The position numbers were made by a program, and so were the translations under genes. The notes beneath the pieces were generated by a model. The model saw only the letters and a list, made by a program, of their open reading frames with translations, had not been told where the DNA came from and made no database searches. A DNA stretch of 64,000 bases, taken from the NCBI RefSeq assembly GCF_003725695.1, contig NZ_RJSE01000003.1:155099-219098 (forward strand), given 5' to 3'. Each line of letters opens with the position of its first letter. The first letter of the stretch is position 1. This document shows positions 14,176 to 23,377 of this stretch, in pieces. Source of the DNA: Nocardioides marmoriginsengisoli. GTDB taxonomy: Bacteria; Actinomycetota; Actinomycetes; Propionibacteriales; Nocardioidaceae.

Positions 14176-15315
14176 GTGCGATTCAGGGGGGAGGACGTCC
14201 AGGCTGCCCGAAAGAGCAGCGTGGTCGTCTTGAACTGGCGTGACCCTTGGCACCCGGAAGGCGGCGGCTCCGAGCTGTACGTCCACCAGGTGGCGAAGGA
14301 GTTGCGCGACTCAGGCAGAAGGCTGACCTGGGTCACTGCGTCCTACCCGGGCGCCGCCCGCGACGAGGTCGTCGACGGCATCCGCTTCATCCGCCGCGGC
14401 GGACACCTGACCATCTACCTGTGGGTGGCGTGGATGTTCCTGAGCGGCAGCCTGCGCCGTCGTACCGGCGGGGTGGACGCGGTCCTGGAGGTCCAGAACG
14501 GGATGCCGTTCCTGGCTTCCTGGCTGACCCGGTCGAAGGTCGTCGTGCTGGTGCACCACGTGCACCGCGAGCAGTGGTCGGTTGTCGGGCCGGTCCTCGC
14601 CCGCATCGGCTGGCTGCTCGAGTCGCGGGTGGCGGTGCTCGCCAACCGCGGCCACCGGTACGTCGCCGTCTCCGACGTGACCCGTCGCGAGCTCATCGAC
14701 CTGGGCGTCCGGGCCGGCGACATCAGCCTCGCCTACAACGGGATGCCGCCGGTGCCGGCCTTCGAGGCGCAGGAGCGCGCCGCCGCACCGACCCTGGTCG
14801 TGCTGAGCCGGCTGGTGCCGCACAAGCAGATCGACCACGTGATCACCGCGCTGCCCGAGCTCGCCGGCGAGTTCCCGGACGTCCGGCTGCGGATCCTGGG
14901 CGACGGCTGGTGGGGCGAGCAGCTGCGCAGCCAGGCGACCGCGCTCGGCCTCGACGACCGCATCGACTTCCTGGGCCACGTCAGCGACCGGACCAAGTTC
15001 GAGGAGCTGTCCAGCGCCTGGGTGCACGTGCTGCCGTCGGTGAAGGAGGGCTGGGGGCTCTCGATCGTCGAGGCCGGCCACGTCGGCACCCCGTCGGTCG
15101 CCTACGCGAGCGCCGGCGGCGTGACCGAGGCGATCCTGGACGGCGTCACCGGGCTCCTCGCCGACGACGAGGCGGACCTGACCGTCAGGCTCGGTGCTGT
15201 CCTCCGGGACTCCCGGTTGCGCGACGAGCTCGGCCACAAGGCACTGGTCCGCTCGGGCGAATTCACCTGGGAAGCGGCGGCCCGGGTGATCGCCGGAGCG
15301 ATCGACGAGGCCTGA
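14176..15315 (+). CDS. GT4-family glycosyltransferase
   Basis: A 379-residue GT-B glycosyltransferase. The N-terminal domain starts with VVLNWRDPWHPEGGGSELYV, the glycine-rich acceptor loop of GT4 enzymes, and includes LVHHVHREQW. The C-terminal nucleotide-sugar domain has LVVLSRLVPHKQIDHVI near residue 210, RILGDGWWGEQL, DFLGHVSDRTKFEEL and the E-x7-E-like HVLPSVKEGWGLSIVEAGHVGTPSV segment. GTG at 14176 follows a GGAGGG ribosome site by nine bases. It is expected to move a sugar from an activated donor to a membrane-bound acceptor on the cytoplasmic face. Transcription ends at a strong hairpin facing the DUF2613 gene. Confidence 0.9.
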   Translation: MRFRGEDVQAARKSSVVVLNWRDPWHPEGGGSELYVHQVAKELRDSGRRLTWVTASYPGAARDEVVDGIRFIRRGGHLTIYLWVAWMFLSGSLRRRTGGVDAVLEVQNGMPFLASWLTRSKVVVLVHHVHREQWSVVGPVLARIGWLLESRVAVLANRGHRYVAVSDVTRRELIDLGVRAGDISLAYNGMPPVPAFEAQERAAAPTLVVLSRLVPHKQIDHVITALPELAGEFPDVRLRILGDGWWGEQLRSQATALGLDDRIDFLGHVSDRTKFEELSSAWVHVLPSVKEGWGLSIVEAGHVGTPSVAYASAGGVTEAILDGVTGLLADDEADLTVRLGAVLRDSRLRDELGHKALVRSGEFTWEAAARVIAGAIDEA

Positions 15316-15330
15316 GCAGACCTCCGGAGA

Positions 15331-15377
15331 CACGAAAGAGGGCCCGTCGCGATTGCTCGCGACGGGCCCTCTTCGTG
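15331..15377. terminator. bidirectional terminator between GT4 and DUF2613 genes
   Basis: Arms 15331-15352 and 15357-15377 pair over 21 bp with a single-base bulge around the 4-nt loop TTGC; the core GAGGGCCCGTCGCGA pairs perfectly. It lies between convergent genes and closes both transcripts. Confidence 0.88.
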
Positions 15378-15405
15378 CACCTCAGGCGTCAGGCCCGACT
15401 GCCGA

Positions 15406-15627
15406 TCACTCGTCGGCGTAGGTCGGCGAATTGACGTTGCTGGTGTTGGCCTTGGTGGCGTCCGGCTGCGTGACGTTGGCGGCGACCTGGGTGGTGGCCA
15501 CCGCGATCGCCCCCGCCGCTACTGCGCCGGTGACACTGGCGGCGATGATCGCACCGACCGTCGCAGCCGTGCCGGAGGATGCTGCCCCGGCCGCGCCTGC
15601 GGCTCCACCGAATCCTAAGAACGACAT
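15406..15627 (-). CDS. DUF2613-type small membrane/secreted protein
   Basis: A 73-residue protein beginning MSFLGFGGAAGAAGAASSGT, with a GAGGGA ribosome site 5-6 bp before its ATG. Residues 22-45 (TVGAIIAASVTGAVAAGAIA) form one membrane span, and the short tail (NVTQPDATKANTSNVNSPTYADE) is polar and acidic. I assign it to DUF2613 by size, topology and context: in M. tuberculosis the DUF2613-like gene Rv0236A directly precedes aftD (Rv0236c), and here it lies beside the aftD-containing operon, on the same strand and downstream of it by 39 bp from the last membrane gene. The family has no known biochemical function. Confidence 0.68.
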   Translation of the reverse strand: MSFLGFGGAAGAAGAASSGTAATVGAIIAASVTGAVAAGAIAVATTQVAANVTQPDATKANTSNVNSPTYADE

Positions 15628-15666
15628 TGGTTTCCCTCACTGTTGTACGTGCTCCCACCGCCCATG

Positions 15667-17400
15667 TTACCCGAGATTGTCCGGTTTGCTACGTATCCGG
15701 CGAACTGCGCAGAAGATCATGGATCCGAGAGCAAGGACGAGAGCGAGCACGTCGCCGACAACGATCAGCGGCGCGTACGAGACGCTCGGGGCGGATCGGC
15801 CGGAACCGAGGTCCAGCAGCTCCAGCTCCGGTCCCTGGTGCAGGACCGTTCCGGCCGCGCGCAGCGCCGGGTACGCCGCCGTGGACGACTCCCCTGCCGG
15901 GGCGGTCCGCTCGATCAGCACGTAGCGGATGCCGAGGTCCGCGAGCACCGGTGCCAGCGGCCGGCCGTCCCCGAGCGCGGCACCGATCCTGGCCGCCGCC
16001 CGGTCCTCCCCCGTCACCGTCCGGTCCCGGACAGCCAGGTCGTCGTTGGTGACGACCTGGCCGGGGAAGAACCGGATCGCCGGATCCAGTGCCGCCCGGT
16101 CGCCGTTCCAGGTGAACCGCTGGTAGGCGGACCAAGGCAGCACCACCGTACGGCGGTCGGCGGCGGGCCGGTCGCCGAGCACCGACGCCGCCCGGGACCA
16201 CTCGGCCGGGTAACGCACCGGGTCGAGGTCGCCGGAGATCCCCCAGGCGAAGGTCGGCAGCAGCACCACCGGCAGCAGCGCGAGGGTCGCGGTGACGGCT
16301 CGCGCCGGTCCGCCCCGGGCGTCCAGCCAGCGCTGCAGCGCCTCCAGGCCGAGACCGACGCCGAGGCAGACCGCGAGGACGAGGAGCAGCAGCCACTTCT
16401 GCGAGTCGCGCAGGATGCCGGCCCCCGGGACGTGCTCGACGAGCGCCACCACGACGTCGGCGCCGACGGCCGAGGTCGGAAGGGCGGCCAGCACCCACCC
16501 GGCCCCGGCGAGGGCGAGCAGGCGTCGTACCGGGACGTCGGCGGCGCGGGCGCGCCGGACCAGGAACACCAGCCCGGCCACGGTCAGGGCCAGCGCGAGC
16601 AGCACCAGCAACCAGGCATCGCGCTCCCCCGGCACGATCGACTTCTTCCAGATCCCGCCGAAGGTCAGCAGCGAGCCCCAGGCGCCGAGCGGGGTGTCGG
16701 CGCGGGCCGCGAACGCGTGCACCCCCTCGGGGTCGGTCGGTGCCGCGTTGCCGAGCAGGCCGGGCAGCAACCACGGGAGGTTGAGGACGACGACCGCACC
16801 GAGCAGGGCCGCGGCGCGAGCGAGCCGTGCCCGCTCGGCCACCACGACGAGCGCGACCAGGGCGGCCGCGATGCCACCGGTGGGGCTGCTGAACGCCGCG
16901 ACCGCGAGGGCAGGGACGACGGCGAGGACACCGCGCTCCCCCCGTCGTACGGCGAGGGCGGCGACGGTCACCCACGGCAGCGCGGCGTACCCGACCAGCA
17001 GACCCCAGTGGCCGATCGCCAGCCGCTCCAGCACCCACGGGTTCCACAGGTAGAGCACGGCGGCGCCGGTCGCGGGGATCACCGCCGCCGGCAGGAAGGC
17101 CCGCACCAGGCGCAGCATCCCGAACCCGGCGAGGACCAGCGCGAGCAGCAGCACCGCCTTCTGGAGCAGGTCCCCCGGCAGCACCTGGGTGGCCGCCGAG
17201 ACGAACGCGTCGGCCGGCACCGCCCGGGGCACCGAGCCGTCGAGCCCGAGCCAGGCACCGCTCCACGGCTGCTCCGGCACGAACGTCATGTCCCCGACGA
17301 GCACGAACCCGCGGGCCAGCAGGACCGGGGCCAGCGCCAGGCAGGCCAGCGCCACGACGACCGCAGGGCCGACGACGCGGGCACCGCGGGTCGACGTCAT
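15667..17400 (-). CDS. polytopic membrane protein of arabinan/glycan cluster (GT-C-like)
   Basis: A 577-residue integral membrane protein with about 11-12 predicted hydrophobic spans. The first extracytoplasmic loop contains FVLVGDMTFVPEQPW, an acidic motif at the position where GT-C glycosyltransferases carry their catalytic or metal-binding Asp. The C-terminal quarter (about residues 410-540) is a soluble domain (VLPWSAYQRFTWNGDRAALDP, DLGIRYVLIERT) and the protein ends with a final span and a basic tail. Its ATG overlaps the stop of the upstream gene (ATGA at 17397-17400). It is the last large gene of a three-gene operon starting with the AftD homologue, so a role in polymerising or handling lipid-linked sugar outside the membrane is plausible but unproven. 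Confidence 0.75.
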   Translation of the reverse strand: MTSTRGARVVGPAVVVALACLALAPVLLARGFVLVGDMTFVPEQPWSGAWLGLDGSVPRAVPADAFVSAATQVLPGDLLQKAVLLLALVLAGFGMLRLVRAFLPAAVIPATGAAVLYLWNPWVLERLAIGHWGLLVGYAALPWVTVAALAVRRGERGVLAVVPALAVAAFSSPTGGIAAALVALVVVAERARLARAAALLGAVVVLNLPWLLPGLLGNAAPTDPEGVHAFAARADTPLGAWGSLLTFGGIWKKSIVPGERDAWLLVLLALALTVAGLVFLVRRARAADVPVRRLLALAGAGWVLAALPTSAVGADVVVALVEHVPGAGILRDSQKWLLLLVLAVCLGVGLGLEALQRWLDARGGPARAVTATLALLPVVLLPTFAWGISGDLDPVRYPAEWSRAASVLGDRPAADRRTVVLPWSAYQRFTWNGDRAALDPAIRFFPGQVVTNDDLAVRDRTVTGEDRAAARIGAALGDGRPLAPVLADLGIRYVLIERTAPAGESSTAAYPALRAAGTVLHQGPELELLDLGSGRSAPSVSYAPLIVVGDVLALVLALGSMIFCAVRRIRSKPDNLG

Positions 17401-19229
17401 CGCGGTTCCGGTCGGGGTACGCCGGCCGCGGCGTCGGTGAGGCACAACGTCGTCGCCGCGCTCTCCAGCGTCACCCGGAAGTTCGTGAAGCCGCCGTTCA
17501 CCACCACGTCGAGCGCGTGCAGCCCGGACCTGACCGCGAACCGGTAACGCGTGCCGACCACGTCGAGGACGGCGAACCCGTCGGCGCTGGTGTAGTAGCC
17601 CAGCCGGAGCACCCAGCGCCCGTCCGGGACCTCCGCCTGCATCGGGATCAGGGTGCCGCCGGTCCGCACCGGGTAGCCGCACGCCTTGTCGTCGGACGGC
17701 TCCGTGCGCACCGGTCCCTCGAGCACGATCGGCGCCAGCGAGCCGTCGTCGCGCACCATCCGCAACGAGTGGCTGGGCAGGTCGAAGACCGGACGCTCGG
17801 GGGCCTGGCCGAGGACCGTCGAGACCCGGGCGCGGGCGCCGTACCAGGCACTGATCACGCCGTCCGGGACGCCGCCGTCGAGGAGCACCACCTGGCGGTC
17901 GGCACGGAGCGCGGCCCGCGCCGTCTCCACGTAGTGGCGGTCGTCGCGGTGGTACAGGTTGCTCGCCAGGAACCCGGTCGAGACGGCTGCCGACACGATC
18001 AGCGCCAGGCTCGCGAGCGCCGCCGTACCGGTCTCCAGGCCGCTCGCGGTCCACCTCCGGCCGCGGGCGGAGAGGTCCGGGAACGCGACCCCGCTCAGCG
18101 CTCCCGCGAGCGCGAGGGTCACCACCGCCGCCAGCTCGGCGCCGAAGCGGTGCTCCAGCCCGAGGGAGGCCACCAGGTCCGCGCGCCCGGTCAGGGCGAG
18201 CACCCCGACCGATCCGCCGACGAAGACCACCAGCATTCCCCAGCCGATCCGCGCCGTGGCACCGCCGTGCTGGGTGGTCACTCCGACCAGGCCGAGCAGC
18301 AGGGCGCCGTTCAGGGCGACGATCCAGGAGATCGGCACCAGGTAGGCGTGCGCCGGCAGGCTCCCGGTCCACGGCCCGCCGAAGACCTCGGCGAGCCCGT
18401 GCCGCAGGTAACCGGTGACGACGTCGCCGAGCTGGTCCCCCAGGTCCAGGGAGATCGGCGCTGCCTGCCACCGCAGCACGGCGTAGCCGGCGACGATCAG
18501 GATCAGTCCGACCCAGAGCTGCGGCAGGTCCCCGACGACGCGGGCGAGGCGTTGGCGCACGGTCGCCCCGGAGGCGGCCAGGAGCGCGACGCCGGCCAGC
18601 ACTACCGGGTACAGGACGGCGCGCTCGTCGAAGAGCACTGCCAGCGCGACGGCGCCGACCGCCACCAGGGCCCGGCGCGGATCGTCGCCACGGATCCCCG
18701 TCAGCACGGCCCAGACGGCGACGAGCAGAAGCAGCGTCGCGCTCCAGTACTCGATCCCGAGCACCCACCACTGGGTGGACCACAAGGTCAGCGGAGCGTA
18801 GGCGAAGAGCACCAGCAGCGGCACCCGGAGCCAGCGGTCGCCGAGCAGGTGAGTGAGCACCAGCCACATCATCGCGGTGGCGCCGGTCTGCAGCGCCAGG
18901 ACGACGGCGGCGGCGAGCGGCCAGTTCAACGGCGCCAGCCCGGAGACGGCCCAGACGACCGCGGAGCCGCCCGGGGAGAAGCCGCCGGCGTAGTCCCCGC
19001 CCAGCACGGCGAGGCCGTCCCGGGTGGCGGTCGAGGTGATCGCCAGGAAGTCGTCCTGGGAGAAGTAGCCGTGGCCGAGCAGCACCGTCCGCCAGAGCAG
19101 CTGGGCCGCGATCACCAGCACGGCGACGAGCCCGGCCCGGGTCGCCCAGGCCCGCGGCGTCCCGGCCGCCGCGGTCCCGGCCGCCGCGGTCCCGGTCACT
19201 GGGGTCCCGGTCATTGGGGTCTCAGTCAT
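17397..19229 (-). CDS. polytopic membrane protein, probable GT-C glycosyltransferase
   Basis: A 610-residue membrane protein with about 12 spans. After the first span comes GYFSQDDFLAITS, a double-acidic motif placed as in GT39/GT83-like GT-C enzymes that use polyprenyl-phosphate sugars. The final 150 residues are a soluble extracytoplasmic domain (VVLLDGGVPDGVISAWYG, RWVLRLGYYTSADG, a beta-rich tail ending in PRPEPR). The N-terminus has a small repeat (TGTAAAGTAAAGT) from a 15-bp tandem repeat near 19160-19195, so the start may be ATG 19229 or the internal ATG at 19214. It overlaps the AftD-like gene by 8 bp and the next gene by 4 bp, so all three are probably produced together. Confidence 0.74.
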   Translation of the reverse strand: MTETPMTGTPVTGTAAAGTAAAGTPRAWATRAGLVAVLVIAAQLLWRTVLLGHGYFSQDDFLAITSTATRDGLAVLGGDYAGGFSPGGSAVVWAVSGLAPLNWPLAAAVVLALQTGATAMMWLVLTHLLGDRWLRVPLLVLFAYAPLTLWSTQWWVLGIEYWSATLLLLVAVWAVLTGIRGDDPRRALVAVGAVALAVLFDERAVLYPVVLAGVALLAASGATVRQRLARVVGDLPQLWVGLILIVAGYAVLRWQAAPISLDLGDQLGDVVTGYLRHGLAEVFGGPWTGSLPAHAYLVPISWIVALNGALLLGLVGVTTQHGGATARIGWGMLVVFVGGSVGVLALTGRADLVASLGLEHRFGAELAAVVTLALAGALSGVAFPDLSARGRRWTASGLETGTAALASLALIVSAAVSTGFLASNLYHRDDRHYVETARAALRADRQVVLLDGGVPDGVISAWYGARARVSTVLGQAPERPVFDLPSHSLRMVRDDGSLAPIVLEGPVRTEPSDDKACGYPVRTGGTLIPMQAEVPDGRWVLRLGYYTSADGFAVLDVVGTRYRFAVRSGLHALDVVVNGGFTNFRVTLESAATTLCLTDAAAGVPRPEPR

Positions 19230-22200
19230 CCGAGTCCTCCTTCGTCGCGGTGTACGTCAGGGTCGCGAGCAGCAGGCCGATCGCGGCTCCGGTGACCAGG
19301 TCGTACGCCGACCAGGACGTCCGGACGTCGATCCGGGCGGTGACCGCCGCGGCGATCCCGGCCACCGCGATCAGGGCGACCGCCGCCCAGCGCACCAGTG
19401 CCGGACGCCGGCGCAGCAGCAGGCCGCCGGCGGTGCCGACCAGCAGCGGGACCCCGCCGGCGATCCCGGCGAGCGCCACCAGCGCGATCCCGAACCGGCC
19501 GGCCGGGAGCGGCCGCGCGAGCCCCTCGGGAAGCTCCACGGTCGACCGGGCCCGGCGCCGTTCGCGGAGCCCGACGACCAGCGCACCGACCAGGAGCAGG
19601 AGCCCGGCGATGCCGCCGAGCAGCAGGAACAGCCGGTACGTCGAGTCCGGGGTGTAGACGAGGTGCACCAGGCCGCCCGCCCCGGCCGGGACGCGGTAGC
19701 CCTGCTGCCAGCCGTCCGGTGCGACCTGCTCGAGCACCTTGCCGTCCAGGGTGGCCCGCCAGCCGGCGTTCAGGTTCTCCGGGATCCTCAGGATCGCGGC
19801 CTCACCCGGACCGACGTACACGCTCCGGTCGGTCGACTGCCAGCGCCGGATCTCGGTGGTGCGGGTGCCGACCGTCGGCGACGGGTTCGCGTCGGCGGCG
19901 GTGAGCGCGACGGTGGTGGGCACGAAGCGGTCCGTCGAGCCGACGGTCAGGGTGTGCGTGCCCGCGCTCAGCTCGACCGGGTCGCCGCAGGCGCTCAACC
20001 GGAGGGCGCCGCCGTCGAGCACGTCGCCGATCCGGCCGGTCACCCGGGTGCGCACCGTCCGGCCGTCGACGACCACCTCCGGGCCGAGCCCGCACTGCGC
20101 CCCGGTCGCCGCGGACGGGGCCGGCGCGTAGGTCAGCTTCTCGATGCCGTCGATCGCGAGCTCGCCGATGCCGAGCGGGCGGGGGTCCCCCGGGCTGGCC
20201 GGGAACGTGATCGTGACGTGGTCGGTGCGCAGCGGCTCGAAGAAGCCCAGCCCGCCCGAGCCGAGGTCCACCTCGCGGCGCTGGCCGTCGGCCTCCAGCA
20301 CCGCCCGGGACGCGGAGCGCGCGTTCCCGCCGGCAGCGATCACCCGCAGCCGGGTCAGAGTCCGGGGCTTCTTCCAGCTCAGCTCCAGGGACTGCTGCTG
20401 CTCGCCACGGGCCGCGAGCCAGGGCGTGCCCGGGTCGCCGTCGAAGGCGAACTGCCCGGAGACCGCCGGGTCGTCGGCGAGGACCGACGAGGCCACCACG
20501 CCGACCTGGCCGGCCAGCGGCAGCAGCAGCGCCGCGGTGCTCGCCGACGACCGCGCGGTGACGGTGCCGGTCAGCGTCCAGGTGCCCGGCGTCGTGGTGG
20601 TGAAGGTCCGGTTGAGCCCGGAGGCCTCCTCCGCCGGACGGGCGTCCTCGGCGTCGCAGTCCAGGCCGAGGTCACCGGTCACGCAGGCTCGGCGCTCGGG
20701 CTGGGCCCGGAAGACGAAGTCGGTCGCACCGTCGGCACCGTCGGGCGGGACCACCAGGGTGCGCCCGAGGGCCAGCCCCGGGAAGCCGATGTCGCGGATC
20801 GCGATCACGCCGAACTCGTGCTCGCCGTAGGTGTCGAGGATCGTGACCCGGACCGTCCGTACGGCGGCACCGGAGAGCGTCACCCGGACGACGCCGGTAG
20901 CCGGATCGACGGCGTGCTCGCTGACCTGGCCGTCGGCGGCGACCCGGATCCGGCGGACCGGCAGGCCGCTGAACCCGTCGACCCCGACGGTGACGTCGAC
21001 GTACGGCAGCGGCTGGGGGCGCTTCAAGCGAACCTGGAGCCACTGACCGTCGGGATGCTCCAGGGGGGCCGAGCGCCAGTAGGTGTCGGCGACGCCGTCG
21101 ACCGCGGAGTAGGGGCCGAGCTCGGGGCGGACCGCGCCGAGGGTGTCGGCGTAGCCGGACGACGAGGACGCCGAGAGCGCACTGATCTCGGGATACGACG
21201 CGGCGATCCGCGCGACGCCGTCGACCCCCGGGTAGTCATGGGCGGCACGCTTGTTCCGGTACCTCTCGGCGGTCGTCATGACCTGGCTCAGCGAGTCCCG
21301 CAACCGGCCGAACTGGCGCTCCCGCAACCGGTAGCCGTCGGCCACCAGGTCCGGCGCCCGGGAGTCCGCGGCGGTCGGGGTCTGGATCAGCACCGGCCGG
21401 CGGGCATCGAGGTCACCGGCCTCCATCAGCGTGATCAGGTCCTCGGGACCGCCGGCGACGGTCGCGGTCGACGCGGACTCGACGGCTTCGACCACGGGCA
21501 CGTTCCGGCGGACGGCGTACACGCTGATCGAGTCCTGGTCGCCGAGGCCGGTCGAGCCGAACCCGGCCACCTCCTCGAGACCCGGGCTCTGCGCGATCGC
21601 CTGGTCCACGGTCGAGGTCGACGGTGCGTCGCTGGCGTAGAGGTCCAGGTCGCGCCGGACCACGACGTACCCGATGCCGGACCGGGCGAGCACGTCGGCC
21701 AGCGCCGGCGATCCGCGGCCGTCGATGATCCGGTCCTCGATCGAGTCCAGGAACCTGATCGTCGGTCCGGGCACCAGCGGCACCTGGCTGCGGCTGACCC
21801 ACGGACTGCGGGCGAGCCCCTGGATCGGCTCGTCGATGGTCCAGCCCCAGGTCTGCTGACCGAAGCCGGAGCCGGGCAGCACCAGCGCCCGCCGGCCGTC
21901 CGCGTGCTTCGCGAGGTAGTCGGTGGTCTGCTCCCAGGCCCGCGGTACGGCGTCCCAACCCGGCTTGCGCAGCGTGCCCTCGAACAACGGCAGGGCCGAG
22001 GCGGCCAGCAGCGCGACCGCCAGCACCGGCACCGCCCACCGCAGCGGCCGCGGCAGCCGGAGACGTACGGCGGCGCGACCGCCCGAGCGGGCACGGACAC
22101 CGGCAGCGAGCAGGCCGACGCCGTGGGCGAAACCGAGCGCCAGCGGGAGCCGGACGAGCGGATCGACCTTGTGCACGTTGCGCAACGGCGCCAGCGATCC

Positions 22201-23322
22201 GTCCAGCAGGCTCGCGACGGCACCGGAGATCGGGCTGCCGGCCGTCGAGCCGTGCGCGATCGTGAGCAGCACCAGGCCGAGCAGCGCGCTGAGCGCCAGC
22301 GGCACCCGGGCCGGCATGCTCGGGTGGAAGAGCCCGGCCAGGCTGAGGGCGCCGACGACCGCGGTCAGGGCGATCAGCACCGGCATCGTGGCCAGGTCGA
22401 ACGCGCCCGGCCACCAGGGCTCACCGCCGACCTGGATGAATCCGAGCCAGTGGTCGGCGCCGCGGGTGGCGTTGGTCCAGCCGAGCGGGTGCGTGGTCGC
22501 CGCGGCGGTCTCGATGTAGTCCAGGAACGGCGGGCTGTACTTGCCGAGCACCAGCAGCGGAAGCATCCACCAGGCGCAGGCCAGCGCGACCGCGCCGACC
22601 CACCACGCCGAGAGCCGCCGGCCGAGCGTCGTCCCCAGCGAGCAGGCGAGCAGCAGAGCCGGTAGCGGCAGCGTGGCGAGCACCTCGACGGCGTTGACGC
22701 CGCCCATGCAGAGCACGGCGACGCCGGAGAGCAGGGCGCCCAGTCGGGGTGAGTACCGGCCGCGCAGGGCCAGCACCAGCGGCAGCACCACCCACGGCAG
22801 CACGGCGGTCGGGAGCACCTCGGCGGTCAGCACCCCGCTCAGGCCGAGCAGCCGCGGCGCGAACGCGTAGGCGAGGCCGGCCACGATCGGCAGCCAGTCG
22901 GAAGCCGGGCCGGATGGCCCGCGCACGCCCCAGGCCCGGAACAGCCGCCGGGCGCCGTCGTACGCGACGATCAGGACCAGGGCCGACCAGGAGCGCTGGA
23001 CGACCCAGTCCGGGATCCCGAGCAGGTCGCCGCCGAGGAAGAAGGTGCCCTGCGGGAACAGGTAGCCGTAGGCCTGGTTCTGCAGCTCGCCGAAGGAGAG
23101 CTCCGGGTTCCACAGGTGCAGGGTCGCGCGCAGGAACGCCCCCGGGTCGGCGGTCAGGTCGAACTTGGTGTCGAAGGTGGTCGACCCCGGGCGCTGCAGG
23201 AAGCTCAGGAGGCCGAGGGCGAGGACGACCAGCAGGTGTGCCCGGGACGCGCGGGACACCCGCGCCTCCGGGGCGCGCGAACGGGCCGACGACACCAGAT
23301 CCCCACCTTCTCGTGCCAACAT
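19222..23322 (-). CDS. AftD-type alpha-(1->3)-arabinofuranosyltransferase (DUF3367) family protein
   Basis: A 1366-residue membrane protein. The N-terminal half (about residues 30-450) is a multi-span GT-C domain with the AftD signature TKFDLTADPGAFLRATLHLW and NPELSFGELQNQAYGYLFPQ; the Asp residues of this loop correspond to the catalytic site in mycobacterial AftD. The soluble half contains at least two discoidin/carbohydrate-binding-like domains (PYSAVDGVADTYWRSAPLEH near 750 and GQFAFDGDPGTPWLAARGEQ near 960), then C-terminal spans (LLLGGIAGLLLLVGALVVGL onward). In mycobacteria AftD branches the arabinan of arabinogalactan and lipoarabinomannan from decaprenyl-phosphoryl-arabinose. A GTG at 23293-23295 preceded by AAGGTGGGG is a better translational start than the ATG at 23322. 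It heads a three-gene operon. Confidence 0.82.
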   Translation of the reverse strand: MLAREGGDLVSSARSRAPEARVSRASRAHLLVVLALGLLSFLQRPGSTTFDTKFDLTADPGAFLRATLHLWNPELSFGELQNQAYGYLFPQGTFFLGGDLLGIPDWVVQRSWSALVLIVAYDGARRLFRAWGVRGPSGPASDWLPIVAGLAYAFAPRLLGLSGVLTAEVLPTAVLPWVVLPLVLALRGRYSPRLGALLSGVAVLCMGGVNAVEVLATLPLPALLLACSLGTTLGRRLSAWWVGAVALACAWWMLPLLVLGKYSPPFLDYIETAAATTHPLGWTNATRGADHWLGFIQVGGEPWWPGAFDLATMPVLIALTAVVGALSLAGLFHPSMPARVPLALSALLGLVLLTIAHGSTAGSPISGAVASLLDGSLAPLRNVHKVDPLVRLPLALGFAHGVGLLAAGVRARSGGRAAVRLRLPRPLRWAVPVLAVALLAASALPLFEGTLRKPGWDAVPRAWEQTTDYLAKHADGRRALVLPGSGFGQQTWGWTIDEPIQGLARSPWVSRSQVPLVPGPTIRFLDSIEDRIIDGRGSPALADVLARSGIGYVVVRRDLDLYASDAPSTSTVDQAIAQSPGLEEVAGFGSTGLGDQDSISVYAVRRNVPVVEAVESASTATVAGGPEDLITLMEAGDLDARRPVLIQTPTAADSRAPDLVADGYRLRERQFGRLRDSLSQVMTTAERYRNKRAAHDYPGVDGVARIAASYPEISALSASSSSGYADTLGAVRPELGPYSAVDGVADTYWRSAPLEHPDGQWLQVRLKRPQPLPYVDVTVGVDGFSGLPVRRIRVAADGQVSEHAVDPATGVVRVTLSGAAVRTVRVTILDTYGEHEFGVIAIRDIGFPGLALGRTLVVPPDGADGATDFVFRAQPERRACVTGDLGLDCDAEDARPAEEASGLNRTFTTTTPGTWTLTGTVTARSSASTAALLLPLAGQVGVVASSVLADDPAVSGQFAFDGDPGTPWLAARGEQQQSLELSWKKPRTLTRLRVIAAGGNARSASRAVLEADGQRREVDLGSGGLGFFEPLRTDHVTITFPASPGDPRPLGIGELAIDGIEKLTYAPAPSAATGAQCGLGPEVVVDGRTVRTRVTGRIGDVLDGGALRLSACGDPVELSAGTHTLTVGSTDRFVPTTVALTAADANPSPTVGTRTTEIRRWQSTDRSVYVGPGEAAILRIPENLNAGWRATLDGKVLEQVAPDGWQQGYRVPAGAGGLVHLVYTPDSTYRLFLLLGGIAGLLLLVGALVVGLRERRRARSTVELPEGLARPLPAGRFGIALVALAGIAGGVPLLVGTAGGLLLRRRPALVRWAAVALIAVAGIAAAVTARIDVRTSWSAYDLVTGAAIGLLLATLTYTATKEDSDD

Positions 23323-23377
23323 TCAAGTAACCTGATCCGCGATCATACCGCCCGAATTATCCCGAGAGGTCGTTTTT

